64,000 nucleotides of DNA from Bosea beijingensis (GTDB lineage Bacteria; Pseudomonadota; Alphaproteobacteria; Rhizobiales; Beijerinckiaceae), in assembly GCF_030758975.1 (NCBI RefSeq), contig NZ_CP132359.1, positions 3,724,009-3,788,008 on the forward strand, in the 5' to 3' direction. A program made the position numbers and the translations under genes. The notes under the pieces were generated by a model. The model saw only the letters and a list, made by a program, of their open reading frames with translations. It searched no databases and was not told where the DNA came from. Below are positions 25,154-33,749 of this stretch, piece by piece. How positions within the stretch are numbered: position 1 is the first letter of the stretch; each line of letters starts with the position of its first letter.

Positions 25154-27769
25154 TCAATTCGGGCGCGAGAGAAGCCCGCCGAGGACATGCGGGATCAGCC
25201 CGCCTGACTTGAGCAAAGCGATCTCCAGCGAAGTCTCGATCGCCGCGCGCAAGGTAATCGCGACGCCCTCGCCGGAGGGGCGCGTGATCGTCAGCGGCAC
25301 AGCGCAGCGCGGCGCCAGCCGATCCGGGCGAAGGTCGATCGCGAAGAGATCGGCCGAGCCTATGGCCAACGTATCGGGATGGGCTCCTTCCGGCAGCAGG
25401 AGCGGCAGGATGCCCATGCCGATCAGGTTGGTGCGATGGATGCGCTCGATGCTCGCCGCAATCACGGCACGCACGCCGAGCAGCGCCACCGCCTTGGCCG
25501 CCCAGTCCCGCGACGAGCCCATGCCATAGCGTTCGCCCGCTACGAGCACCAGCGGCGTCCCCTCGCCGGCATAGCGATCGGCCGCTTCGGTCAGTGGCAT
25601 GATCTCGCCGGAGGGCTCGTGCCGGGTGAAGCCAGCCGGCGCATCGACCGGCAGCAGGCGGTTGACCGCCATCCGGTTGGTGAAGGCGCCGCGGATCATC
25701 ACCTCGAAATTGCCGCGCCGCGAGGCGAAGACGTTGAGATCGGCCGGATCGCCGCCTTCAGCGATGATGTGCCGGCCGGCGGCGCTGTCCGGACGGATCT
25801 GGTTGGCCGGTGAGATATGGTCGGTGGTGACGTCGTCGCCCAGCACCAGCAGCGGCCGGGCATGCCCTTCGGCCGAAGGCAGCCCTTGCGGCCGGACGAA
25901 GGGCGGCTTGCGCAGGTAGGTCGAGCCAGAATCCCAAGGGAAACGCGGCCCATCGGGCGCATCGAGATCGACCCAGAGCGGGCGCATCGCAGCCTCGCGA
26001 TAGGCCGCATCGAAGTCGGCCACGTTCCAGCCTGTCGCCACGGCCTCGTCGATCTCCGCGCCCGTCGGCCAGATCTCGCTGAGCATAACGGGTTTGCTCG
26101 CTGCATCGAATCCCAGCGGCTCGCGCGTGATGTCGATATCGACCGTGCCCGCGAGCGCAAAGGCGATGACCAGCGGCGGCGAGGCCAGGAAGCCGTTTTC
26201 GAGATCGGGATGGACCCGGCCCGGAAAATTGCGGTTGCCGGAGAGCACCGCGACCGGACGAAAGTCATCGCGACCGAGCTCATCCCTGACGACATCGAGC
26301 AGCGCCCCGGAATTGCCGATGCAGGTCGTGCAGCCATAGCCGACAATGCCGAAGCCGAGACCTTCCAGTTCGTCGAGCAGACCGGCGCGGCGCAGGAAGC
26401 GCTCGGCCGTCGGCGATCCCGGCGCCAGCGAGGTCTTGACGTAATCCGGCGGCTGCAAGCCGCGGGCGCGGGCCTTGCGCGCAAGGATGCCGGCCGCAGC
26501 CAGCATGCCGGCATCGGAGGTATTGGTGCAGCTCGTGATCGCCGCGATTACGACGGCACCATCGGGAAGAACCCCTTCACGCGCAGATGCCAGAGCCGGC
26601 GTGAAGGCCGAGCGGGTTGAGCCGGCAGGCAATCGATCCTGCGGGCGACGCGGCCCTGCCACGCTGGCCTCGATCGCGTCGAGATCGATGGTGATCCTGC
26701 GCGTGAAGCGTGGCTCCGCCGCCGGATCGAACCAGAGCCCGCTCGCCCGAGCATAGGCCGCGACAAGGGCGCAGTCCTCGGGCGATCGTCCGATCCGGGC
26801 GAGATAGGCCAGCGCGCTGTCGTCGATCGGGAAATACCCGGTCGAAGCCCCGTATTCCGGTGCCATATTGGCGATCGCCGCGCGCTCCCCGACCGCGAGC
26901 GTCGATACGCCCGGGCCGAAGAACTCGACGAAATCGCCGGTGACGCCGATAGCGCGTAACGCTCGCGTCACTTCCAGCGCGAGATCGGTCGCAAGCACGC
27001 CGTCGCGCAGCCGGCCGATGAGCTTCACGCCGATCACATCGGGAATACGCAGGACGACGGGGACGCCGAACAGGGCGCCCTCCGCCTCAAGCCCGCCGAC
27101 GCCCCAGCCGAGCACGCCGAGCCCGTTGACCATCGGCGTATGGCTGTCGGTTCCCAGCAGCGCATCCGGGAAGGCGCGGCGCTCGCCCTGATGCGCGTCA
27201 TTGACGACGATCCGCGACAGCCGCTCCAGGTTGATCGTGTGCATGATACCCGATCCCGGCGGATGCACCCGGATGCCCGGCATGGCCGATGACGCCCATT
27301 TCATCAGGCGGTAACGCTCGGCATTGCGCGAAAATTCCTTCTCCAGGTTGCGCTGGAAGGCGTCCGGCCGGCCGAAGACATCGACGCCCGAGGAATGGTC
27401 CGTCGAGACGTCGACCGGGATGCGCGGCATCAGCAGGTCGGGGTCGCGGCCGTTCTCGGCGAGCACGTCGCGCATCGCCGCGATGTCGACCAGCGCCGGC
27501 CCGCACGTCGTGTCATGCATCATGATCCGGTTCGGCAGAAACGGGATCTCGACGAGGCTGGAACCTTCGCCGAGCCAGTCGCGGAAGGCCTGCGGTAAAT
27601 GTCCCGTGTCATCCGCAGAGGCCGAACGCATCGCGTTCTCGAACAGTATCCGCAGCACATGCGGCAGGCGTCGGAATTCCGCCCCCAGAAGCGACTCGAC
27701 ATCGAGGCGGTGAAAGCGCTCGCCGGCCGCCTCAAAGGAGATCCATTCGGCTTTGTCGTTTCGTATCAC
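25154..27769 (-). CDS. acnA: Aconitase-family hydratase (AcnA type), second-type paralogue
   Basis: An 871-residue aconitase-fold hydro-lyase. The 4Fe-4S ligands are present (Cys414 in ITSCTNTS, Cys480 and Cys483 in YGCTTCIGNSG), as are GTDSHTPMVNGLGVLGWGVGG and the C-terminal swivel-domain GERYGMGSSRDWAAKA. GTG at 27769 is the only reasonable start and has no strong ribosome site. It ends an operon of an ABC importer and an Asp/Glu-racemase-family gene, not a TCA-cycle locus, so it probably isomerises an imported or derived tricarboxylate. Alternatives are 2-methylcitrate dehydratase (AcnD) or a homoaconitase-like role. Confidence 0.85.
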   Translation of the reverse strand: MIRNDKAEWISFEAAGERFHRLDVESLLGAEFRRLPHVLRILFENAMRSASADDTGHLPQAFRDWLGEGSSLVEIPFLPNRIMMHDTTCGPALVDIAAMRDVLAENGRDPDLLMPRIPVDVSTDHSSGVDVFGRPDAFQRNLEKEFSRNAERYRLMKWASSAMPGIRVHPPGSGIMHTINLERLSRIVVNDAHQGERRAFPDALLGTDSHTPMVNGLGVLGWGVGGLEAEGALFGVPVVLRIPDVIGVKLIGRLRDGVLATDLALEVTRALRAIGVTGDFVEFFGPGVSTLAVGERAAIANMAPEYGASTGYFPIDDSALAYLARIGRSPEDCALVAAYARASGLWFDPAAEPRFTRRITIDLDAIEASVAGPRRPQDRLPAGSTRSAFTPALASAREGVLPDGAVVIAAITSCTNTSDAGMLAAAGILARKARARGLQPPDYVKTSLAPGSPTAERFLRRAGLLDELEGLGFGIVGYGCTTCIGNSGALLDVVRDELGRDDFRPVAVLSGNRNFPGRVHPDLENGFLASPPLVIAFALAGTVDIDITREPLGFDAASKPVMLSEIWPTGAEIDEAVATGWNVADFDAAYREAAMRPLWVDLDAPDGPRFPWDSGSTYLRKPPFVRPQGLPSAEGHARPLLVLGDDVTTDHISPANQIRPDSAAGRHIIAEGGDPADLNVFASRRGNFEVMIRGAFTNRMAVNRLLPVDAPAGFTRHEPSGEIMPLTEAADRYAGEGTPLVLVAGERYGMGSSRDWAAKAVALLGVRAVIAASIERIHRTNLIGMGILPLLLPEGAHPDTLAIGSADLFAIDLRPDRLAPRCAVPLTITRPSGEGVAITLRAAIETSLEIALLKSGGLIPHVLGGLLSRPN

Positions 27770-27855
27770 GAGTTCAACCAGGCTCTGGAGCCCGCCTTGT
27801 TTAGATATCGACTTGGCGCCCTATCCCGTCCGGGCACTCAATCAAGCGACGATAG

Positions 27856-28518
27856 TCAGGCTTCCAGCAGGCGCCGCAATTTTCGGACAGCAGCATCGGG
27901 GGAGGAAAGCACTGGCCGCGCGGTCAGTGCGCGACAGGCCTCGCCTGCACGCGATGTTGAGAAATGCGCCAGGAGGATCGCGTCGCGTTCACCGAGCGCC
28001 GCCACGCCTTCAGCCACGCGCCGGTTATGCCTGTCGGCATCGCCGGCTCGTAGCGCCTCGATCGCACCGGTAGCGAGCCAGGATGTCAATCGCGCGCCAG
28101 GCTTCGCCCTTGCCGCTTCCTCGGCAAATTCCTGCTCCATCATCGCGACGGCCGGGCTGAAGGTGGCGATCATTCCGAGATTGCCGCCATGCCCGAGAGC
28201 TTCCTCGAACATCGCCTCGTTCGGCTTCAGGACCGGCACGGGGAACAGGCGCGCCGCCTCCTCGATCGCGGGTCCAAAGGCGGAGCAGGTGTAGAGAACC
28301 GCCTTGGCGCCGGTCGAAAGACCATATTGCCCGAGCGCCACGATGCGGCGCGAGAGGTCGTCGGTCAGCGTGCCCGCAGCCGCCCGATCGAGCGCCAGAC
28401 CATCATCGAGGATGCCGACCGGATCGGCCTCCGGCCAGATCGCTCGAAAGGATTGGGCGATCGGATCGACGGCGACAGGCGTCGCATGGACGAGCGCGAT
28501 GCGGATGCGGTCGGACAT
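27856..28518 (-). CDS. Asp/Glu racemase-superfamily protein
   Basis: A protein of about 220 residues with the two-domain racemase fold. The first catalytic Cys is visible in VLYTCSAFGPAIE; the position of the second Cys reads LLAHFSTS, so a symmetrical two-Cys racemization is doubtful. Relatives lacking one Cys include arylmalonate decarboxylases. ATG at 28518 has GAGG upstream. It lies 7 bases after the ATPase gene and 86 before the aconitase, in one operon. The substrate is probably a small dicarboxylate or tricarboxylate. Confidence 0.75.
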   Translation of the reverse strand: MSDRIRIALVHATPVAVDPIAQSFRAIWPEADPVGILDDGLALDRAAAGTLTDDLSRRIVALGQYGLSTGAKAVLYTCSAFGPAIEEAARLFPVPVLKPNEAMFEEALGHGGNLGMIATFSPAVAMMEQEFAEEAARAKPGARLTSWLATGAIEALRAGDADRHNRRVAEGVAALGERDAILLAHFSTSRAGEACRALTARPVLSSPDAAVRKLRRLLEA

Positions 28519-28525
28519 CAAGACC

Positions 28526-29593
28526 TCAGGGATTATAGAGCCAGATGGCGGAGGCCGGAATCCGGCAATGCGCGACTGCTGCGCTCAGCGGCTCGTGCCC
28601 CTGAGCCCGCAGGCGCAAGTCGCCGCGCTTCAAGCGATACTCCCATTTCTCGCCGAGATAGATGCAGCCTTCAACATCGAAAGGCGCACTGTCGGCGCTC
28701 GGCTCCGGCGAGACGGAAATCGCCTCCATGCGGATCACCGCGCGCACGGCATCGGGATCGGCCGGCGCCGCCCGGTCCTTCCAGATGCCCGGCAGCGACA
28801 AGCCGGCGCAATCGATCGCGGCATCGCCTCCGGGAGCCCCGACAAGCCGGCCACTCAGCACATTGTTCGTGCCCATGAAATCGGCTGCATAGAAGGTCTC
28901 GGGCCGCCCGTAGATTTCAAGCGGCGTGCCGGACTGGACGATGCTGCCACCCTTCAGCAGCAGGACCTGGTCGGCGATGGCCAGCGCCTCGGCTTGGTCA
29001 TGCGTGACCATGATCGCGCAGATCTTGAGATCGAGGATCAGCTTGCGGATCCAGAACCGTGCCTCCTCGCGCAGCTTAGCGTCGAGATTGGACAATGGTT
29101 CGTCGAGCAGCAGCACCTTGGGCTCGTAGACCAGCGCCCGGCAGATCGCGACGCGCTGCTGCTGGCCGCCCGAGAGCTGGTCGGGGTAGCGCGCCGCGAG
29201 ATGCGCGAGCCCGAGCTTTTCCAGGATCGCCTCGACCTTCGTTTTGATCTCGCTCTGAGAGGCTCTCCGCAGTTTCAGTCCGTAGGCCACGTTCTCGTAC
29301 ACGGTGCGGTGCGGCCAGAGCGCATAGGATTGGAAGACCAAGCCGATCTGCCGCTGCTCGGGAGGAAGCGCGATCCCGGACTTGTCATCGAGAACCGGCG
29401 TCCCACCAATTTTGATGAAGCCAATCTCCGGCTGCTCCAGCCCGGCGATGCAGCGCAGCAGCGTGGTCTTGCCGCTACCGGAGGCGCCGAGCAGCGCGAC
29501 GATCCGACCTTTCTCCGCCGTGAAGCTCGCGCCAGAGAGGATCTGTAGGCCGCCCAGCCATTTCTGGACGTTGTCGACGACGAGGTCAGTCAT
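28526..29593 (-). CDS. ABC transporter ATP-binding protein, ferric/spermidine (FbpC/PotA) class
   Basis: A 355-residue ATPase with Walker A GASGSGKTT, signature LSGGQQQR, Walker B VLLLDEPLSNLD, the switch His in IMVTHDQAEA and a C-terminal TOBE-like domain. It overlaps the fused permease gene by 8 bases. It powers the importer formed with the 561-residue permease and the binding protein. Confidence 0.9.
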   Translation of the reverse strand: MTDLVVDNVQKWLGGLQILSGASFTAEKGRIVALLGASGSGKTTLLRCIAGLEQPEIGFIKIGGTPVLDDKSGIALPPEQRQIGLVFQSYALWPHRTVYENVAYGLKLRRASQSEIKTKVEAILEKLGLAHLAARYPDQLSGGQQQRVAICRALVYEPKVLLLDEPLSNLDAKLREEARFWIRKLILDLKICAIMVTHDQAEALAIADQVLLLKGGSIVQSGTPLEIYGRPETFYAADFMGTNNVLSGRLVGAPGGDAAIDCAGLSLPGIWKDRAAPADPDAVRAVIRMEAISVSPEPSADSAPFDVEGCIYLGEKWEYRLKRGDLRLRAQGHEPLSAAVAHCRIPASAIWLYNP

Positions 29594-31271
29594 GGATCTT
29601 GGCTCCCAGCCGCATGGCCAATGTCAGGCCGATTGCGGTCAGCAGAATTGAAATGAAGGAGAGCGCGGCGATCTGGTCCATCGCGCCGGAGGTCAGGAGC
29701 GACACCATCAGCGAGCCGATCACCTCGGTGCCTGCGCTCATCAGATAGACGCCGGTGGCGTACTCACGCAGGAAGACGATCATGATCATCGCCCAGGCAC
29801 CGGCGAGGCCTGGCCGCACGAGTGGGATGACCACGTCCCGCCAGGTACGGAAGGTCGTGGCGCCGGCGGTGCGCGCCGATTCCTCAAGCTCCGGCGCGAC
29901 CTGCAACAGCGTCGCCTGGATAATGCGCAGGCCATAGGACAGGCCGACGATGATATAGGCGATCAGCAGGCTGAACAGCGTCGTGCGCAGCGGCACGAGG
30001 AACGGCACGAACAGGAACAGCCAGAAGAAGGCGAGGCCGACGATCAGCCCCGGCAGTGCGCGCGGGATCAGCACCGAGTAGTCGAGCAGCGTGCCAGTCT
30101 TTCCGTGGTTGCGATGCCCTGCCAAGCCAACCAGCAGATAGAACGCGACGGCGAATGCGCCACCTACCGCGGCAAGCAAAATCGTATTGATGATGCCGCG
30201 CGACAGGCTCGGCAATTCGAACACCCGCTGGAAGTTCGCGAGCGTCAGTTGCTCCGACAGCTTCACTCCCTCGCCCCAGTTCTCCACGAAGGCGCGCAAG
30301 ACAATTCCGCCCACCGGCAAAACCACCGAGACCAGCAGCCAGAGCCCGATAATCGATAGGGCGACCACCTGTCCCGTGCTGCCGAGCTTGAGGAGATTGG
30401 TGCGCGCGCCCTTGCCGCCCACGGCCGCGAAACGGCGGGCATGGCGCAGGAGCCGGCGCTGGATGAAGACCAGCGGCAAGGTGATCAGGATCAGGAACAC
30501 CGTCACCGCCGCCATGACCTGATAGGTCGGCGCGCCGAAGATCGTGTTGACCTTGTAAATATAAGTGGTGAGCACGAGGATGCCGTTCGGGTCCCCCAGA
30601 ACGAGCGGGATACCGAAGGTCTCGAAGCCCAGCAGCAGGTTCAGCGCTGCACTGAAAACCAGCGCCGGCAGCACCATCGGCAGCGTTACGTCGAGCGAGA
30701 CGCGCCAGATGCTGGCGCCCGCCGTCCGGGCTGCCTCCTCAAGATCGCTCGGCAGTCGACGCATCGCCGAGGCGACATAGAGATAGACTGTTGGGACATG
30801 GCTCAGGCCTCCGATCAGGATAATGCCCGGCAGCGTGTAGATGCTCCACGGCGCCACACCGAACACGTTCCGAAATGCGATGGTGACAAAGCCGGAGGGC
30901 CCGACCGCGACCGTGTAGCCAAAGGCCAGTACGATCGAGGACAGGAACATCGGCACCAGCACCAGCGGCTCTAGCCAGCCGCGCCCCTTGAGGTCGGTGC
31001 GCGTGATCAGGAACGCGAGCAAGCCGCCGAGCGGCACGGCCACAGCGACCATGCCGACCGCGTAGAGCGTCGTCGTCCATAGGGCCCGGTAGAACTCGGG
31101 ATCCGAGAGGATAAACTCGTAAGCCTCCAGGCTCAGGCGCGCCGTCTCGTCGAAAAACGGCGCGCTCAGAAAGCTCTGGTAGATGATGAGCGCGGCCGGG
31201 GCCGCAACCATCACGAACAGGGCCAGAATGACCGAGGCCCGGTAACGGGGTGCTTGAGCTGAAAGAGACAT
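29586..31271 (-). CDS. ABC transporter permease, two fused permease domains (FbpB class)
   Basis: A 561-residue inner-membrane protein of about twelve spans. Two coupling loops are visible, LEEAARTAGASIWRVSLD (about residue 180) and LEESARTAGATTFRTWRD (about residue 470), showing that both halves of the channel are fused in one chain, as in FbpB. It lies 24 bases after the binding-protein gene and overlaps the ATPase gene. Confidence 0.92.
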   Translation of the reverse strand: MSLSAQAPRYRASVILALFVMVAAPAALIIYQSFLSAPFFDETARLSLEAYEFILSDPEFYRALWTTTLYAVGMVAVAVPLGGLLAFLITRTDLKGRGWLEPLVLVPMFLSSIVLAFGYTVAVGPSGFVTIAFRNVFGVAPWSIYTLPGIILIGGLSHVPTVYLYVASAMRRLPSDLEEAARTAGASIWRVSLDVTLPMVLPALVFSAALNLLLGFETFGIPLVLGDPNGILVLTTYIYKVNTIFGAPTYQVMAAVTVFLILITLPLVFIQRRLLRHARRFAAVGGKGARTNLLKLGSTGQVVALSIIGLWLLVSVVLPVGGIVLRAFVENWGEGVKLSEQLTLANFQRVFELPSLSRGIINTILLAAVGGAFAVAFYLLVGLAGHRNHGKTGTLLDYSVLIPRALPGLIVGLAFFWLFLFVPFLVPLRTTLFSLLIAYIIVGLSYGLRIIQATLLQVAPELEESARTAGATTFRTWRDVVIPLVRPGLAGAWAMIMIVFLREYATGVYLMSAGTEVIGSLMVSLLTSGAMDQIAALSFISILLTAIGLTLAMRLGAKIHD

Positions 31272-31295
31272 CGGATCCCTCGGGAACTGCGCGGC

Positions 31296-32399
31296 TCAGC
31301 CGCGCAGCGCTTCCTTCCAGCGGCGGAAGAAATCGGCTCGGTTCTTCGGCTCGGTCGCCTCGAGGAGCGCTGTCGTAACCGGGATCGGCTTGAGATTGCC
31401 GTTGGCCATCTCGGTCAGCTTGGTCAGATTGAGACCGGAGGTCACGTCGGTGCGGATCGAAGGAGCCCCGACAGAAGCCAAGGCAGATTGCCCCGAGTTG
31501 GCCAGCAGGAAATCGAGGAAGACACGCGCGGCGTTGGGATGCGGCGCGCCCTTCGAGATATTGGCGACGCGCGAGAACGCGGCGGTGTGGTCCGAAGTCA
31601 GGATGTAGCCGAGAGCCGGGTTCTTCGCAGCCCATTCGATTGCGTAGGATGCGATGATGTTGAAGGCGAGCCAGTGTTCGCCCGAGACGATCTTCTCGCG
31701 CATCGCGCCCGAGCTTCCGTAGGTCTTGCCCTCGGTCGCACCGAAGGCCTTCACCAGCTCAAACGTGTCCGGCATGGTCTTGGCGTCGTTGCTGAAGAAG
31801 AGGAAGCCGGTGCCGCTCTTCTCGGGATCGAAGGTCGCGAGCTTGCCCTTCAGCGCGTCCTTGTTGTCCCGCATGAAAGCCAGGAGCTCAGCCCTGGTTT
31901 TCGGCAGCTTCATCGAAGCGAGCTGGGCCTTGTTATAGAGGATGCCAACCGGCTCGACCGTCGTGCCGTAGAGCGTGTCGTTGAAATTGGCCCAGCCCGG
32001 CAGATGGCTCGTCTCGGGTGATTTGTAGGCCTCGGCCAATCCCTTCTGGACGAGGACCATCTGCAGGTCCATCGCCGAGGTCCAGACCACGTCGGAGCCG
32101 ACCTGCTTGGCCGCGGCTTCCGAGATGATGCGGTTATAGGCGCCGTTGGTGCCGAGGTCGTTATAGTCGACGCGAATGCCGGGATAGGCCTTCTGGAACG
32201 CCTCGACGATCGGGCGGCCCTGCACGTCGTCGGTCGAGGTGTAGATCGATACGACGCCCTCGGCCTTCGCCTTCTCCACCAGAGCCTTGTAGTCGGCTGG
32301 GTAACCTGCTGGCACCTCTTGGGCTCGGACCGGCAGGCCAATCCCCAGCGCGGTCGCGCTAGCAGCCGAGGCAAGCACGAATTGACGACGATTGATCAT
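31296..32399 (-). CDS. ABC transporter substrate-binding protein, ferric-type class (family 1)
   Basis: A 367-residue periplasmic binding protein. The signal region (RRQFVLASAASATALGIGLPVRA) has twin-arginine-like features. The mature domain opens with GYPADYKALVEKAKAEG and contains GVVSIYTSTDD, characteristic of the AfuA/FbpA class. This class also binds phosphonates, thiamin and organic acids; no iron-binding Tyr pair is obvious. Three TGGTTTTA-type half-sites lie just upstream. It heads the operon of importer, racemase-like and aconitase genes. Confidence 0.87.
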   Translation of the reverse strand: MINRRQFVLASAASATALGIGLPVRAQEVPAGYPADYKALVEKAKAEGVVSIYTSTDDVQGRPIVEAFQKAYPGIRVDYNDLGTNGAYNRIISEAAAKQVGSDVVWTSAMDLQMVLVQKGLAEAYKSPETSHLPGWANFNDTLYGTTVEPVGILYNKAQLASMKLPKTRAELLAFMRDNKDALKGKLATFDPEKSGTGFLFFSNDAKTMPDTFELVKAFGATEGKTYGSSGAMREKIVSGEHWLAFNIIASYAIEWAAKNPALGYILTSDHTAAFSRVANISKGAPHPNAARVFLDFLLANSGQSALASVGAPSIRTDVTSGLNLTKLTEMANGNLKPIPVTTALLEATEPKNRADFFRRWKEALRG

Positions 32400-32411
32400 T
32401 GCGATCCTCCC

Positions 32412-32472
32412 ATTGGTTTTAGTTGTGAGGAAAGCCTAATCGCCATCATTGGTTTTATCAAGCCGTAAAACC
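32412..32472. promoter_or_regulatory. Operator array of TGGTTTTA half-sites upstream of the importer operon
   Basis: ATTGGTTTTA occurs twice (32412-32421 and 32448-32457), 36 bases apart. The second copy forms a perfect inverted repeat GGTTTTA-N8-TAAAACC (32451-32472). The same motif lies at 33687-33700 beside the GntR gene. The array sits 12-73 bases upstream of the operon start. The remainder of 32473-32699 contains no gene that I can support. Confidence 0.6.
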
Positions 32473-32699
32473 ACGTCCGTTCATGGCGCGCCGCTACACC
32501 GGCACGTGGGCTTGAGTAATTGGCCCTCTGGCCGATCGCAGCAAGCGAGTCGGAAAAGCGGATCGCTGAAATTCAGCCTGTCGCGGTAGCTGCGCAGCGG
32601 AGTGCGACTCAGCCCGGAAGCAGCACCATTCCTGGTTGCGGCGAAGTCATTAACACGCGCAAAAACTACATCGCCAGGTCGAGCCGATGACTGCCCTCT

Positions 32700-33611
32700 T
32701 CAAGCCGCGCGTCCAGCATCTCCAGCACGTGGGTGTACGACAGGAGACTTGGATGCGAGGGCACCGCTGAGGTGACGACGCATCAGATGGGCCGCTTCCA
32801 GATTGTCGCCCTTGGCAAGGAGGTCGAGAATCTGGAGGTGCTCGGAGCTCTGCACTGCAATCCGCTCCGGATTGACCTTCAACCGGTACTCGGCCAATCG
32901 GCGTAGCTGGTTGGCTCGCTCCAGCGCATAAAAGAACATCGGATTTCCCGACATTCTGATGATGCCTTCGTGAAATTCCGCGCCAGCGGCTGTCATGGCA
33001 GCAGGAGCCAACCCTTCCAGGTTCCCAGAAGCCAGTCTCTCCTGCGTCCGACGCAACGAGGCGGCAATCGCCTTGTCGAACCTGAAGCTGGGCTCCAAAA
33101 GAGCCGCAGGCTCGATCACGGCGCGAAACCGATAGATTTCTTCGAAAGCCTCCGCCGTTTTGGCAACCTGGCGCAACTTCCAGCCATAACCTGGCTTCGG
33201 CTCGGCCCAGCCCTCTCGCGCCGCGCGAGACAGAAGATCCTGAGCCTGGGAGCGAGTCAGATTGTAGCGGTCGCGGATCGCCTGCTCGGTCTGTTCCGCG
33301 CCGATCCGATCCTTCAGCCAATCCTCCGCCAGCTGGTAGTAAGGGTCGCTGTCAGGCGTACCTATGGGCTCGATAGCGCGCTGCACGCTGCCCTTCGCGC
33401 TCGGCAGCACGAAAAACCCGCGGTTACGGCGATTTTCAAGGAAGCCCTGATCGGAGAGCAGCGCGAGAGCCTCCCGCACGGGAGAGCGCGAGACCTCGAA
33501 ACGCTTGGCGAGAGCTTCGGTCGCCAGATGCGAACCTGTGCTGAACTCGCCCATGCCGATACGCGCGATAATGTCGTTAGCGATGCGGAGGGCGAGAGGA
33601 CTATGGGTCAT
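32700..33611 (-). CDS. GntR/FCD-type regulator with a second winged-helix domain
   Basis: A 303-residue regulator, longer than the usual 220-250. Residues 1-75 form the GntR winged helix (ATEALAKRFEVSRSPVREAL). An inserted second helix-turn-helix (about 88-147, TEQAIRDRYNLTRSQAQDLL) follows, then an FCD-like helical domain with EFHEGIIRMSG and SSEHLQILDLL. It lies between the importer operon and the decarboxylating dehydrogenase gene and probably controls both through TGGTTTTA sites. Confidence 0.82.
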   Translation of the reverse strand: MTHSPLALRIANDIIARIGMGEFSTGSHLATEALAKRFEVSRSPVREALALLSDQGFLENRRNRGFFVLPSAKGSVQRAIEPIGTPDSDPYYQLAEDWLKDRIGAEQTEQAIRDRYNLTRSQAQDLLSRAAREGWAEPKPGYGWKLRQVAKTAEAFEEIYRFRAVIEPAALLEPSFRFDKAIAASLRRTQERLASGNLEGLAPAAMTAAGAEFHEGIIRMSGNPMFFYALERANQLRRLAEYRLKVNPERIAVQSSEHLQILDLLAKGDNLEAAHLMRRHLSGALASKSPVVHPRAGDAGRAA

Positions 33612-33686
33612 GACTGGCGCCGTTCAAACTCCGTGAGTGATTACAGGTCATAGCCGGCCTGGCAAATCCACCATGGCGCCTTGACC

Positions 33687-33700
33687 TAAAATTGGTTTTA
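33687..33700. promoter_or_regulatory. Palindromic operator TAAAA-TTGG-TTTTA
   Basis: A 14-base palindrome (TAAAATTGGTTTTA) between the divergent GntR gene (start 33611) and the dehydrogenase gene (start 33750). It contains the same ATTGGTTTTA word found twice upstream of the importer operon and is the best candidate operator for autoregulation and for control of the dehydrogenase. Confidence 0.62.
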
Positions 33701-33749
33701 TAACATGGAATAGCCAATACAAGTGCCATTGAAGCGCCAAAGGAATGTC

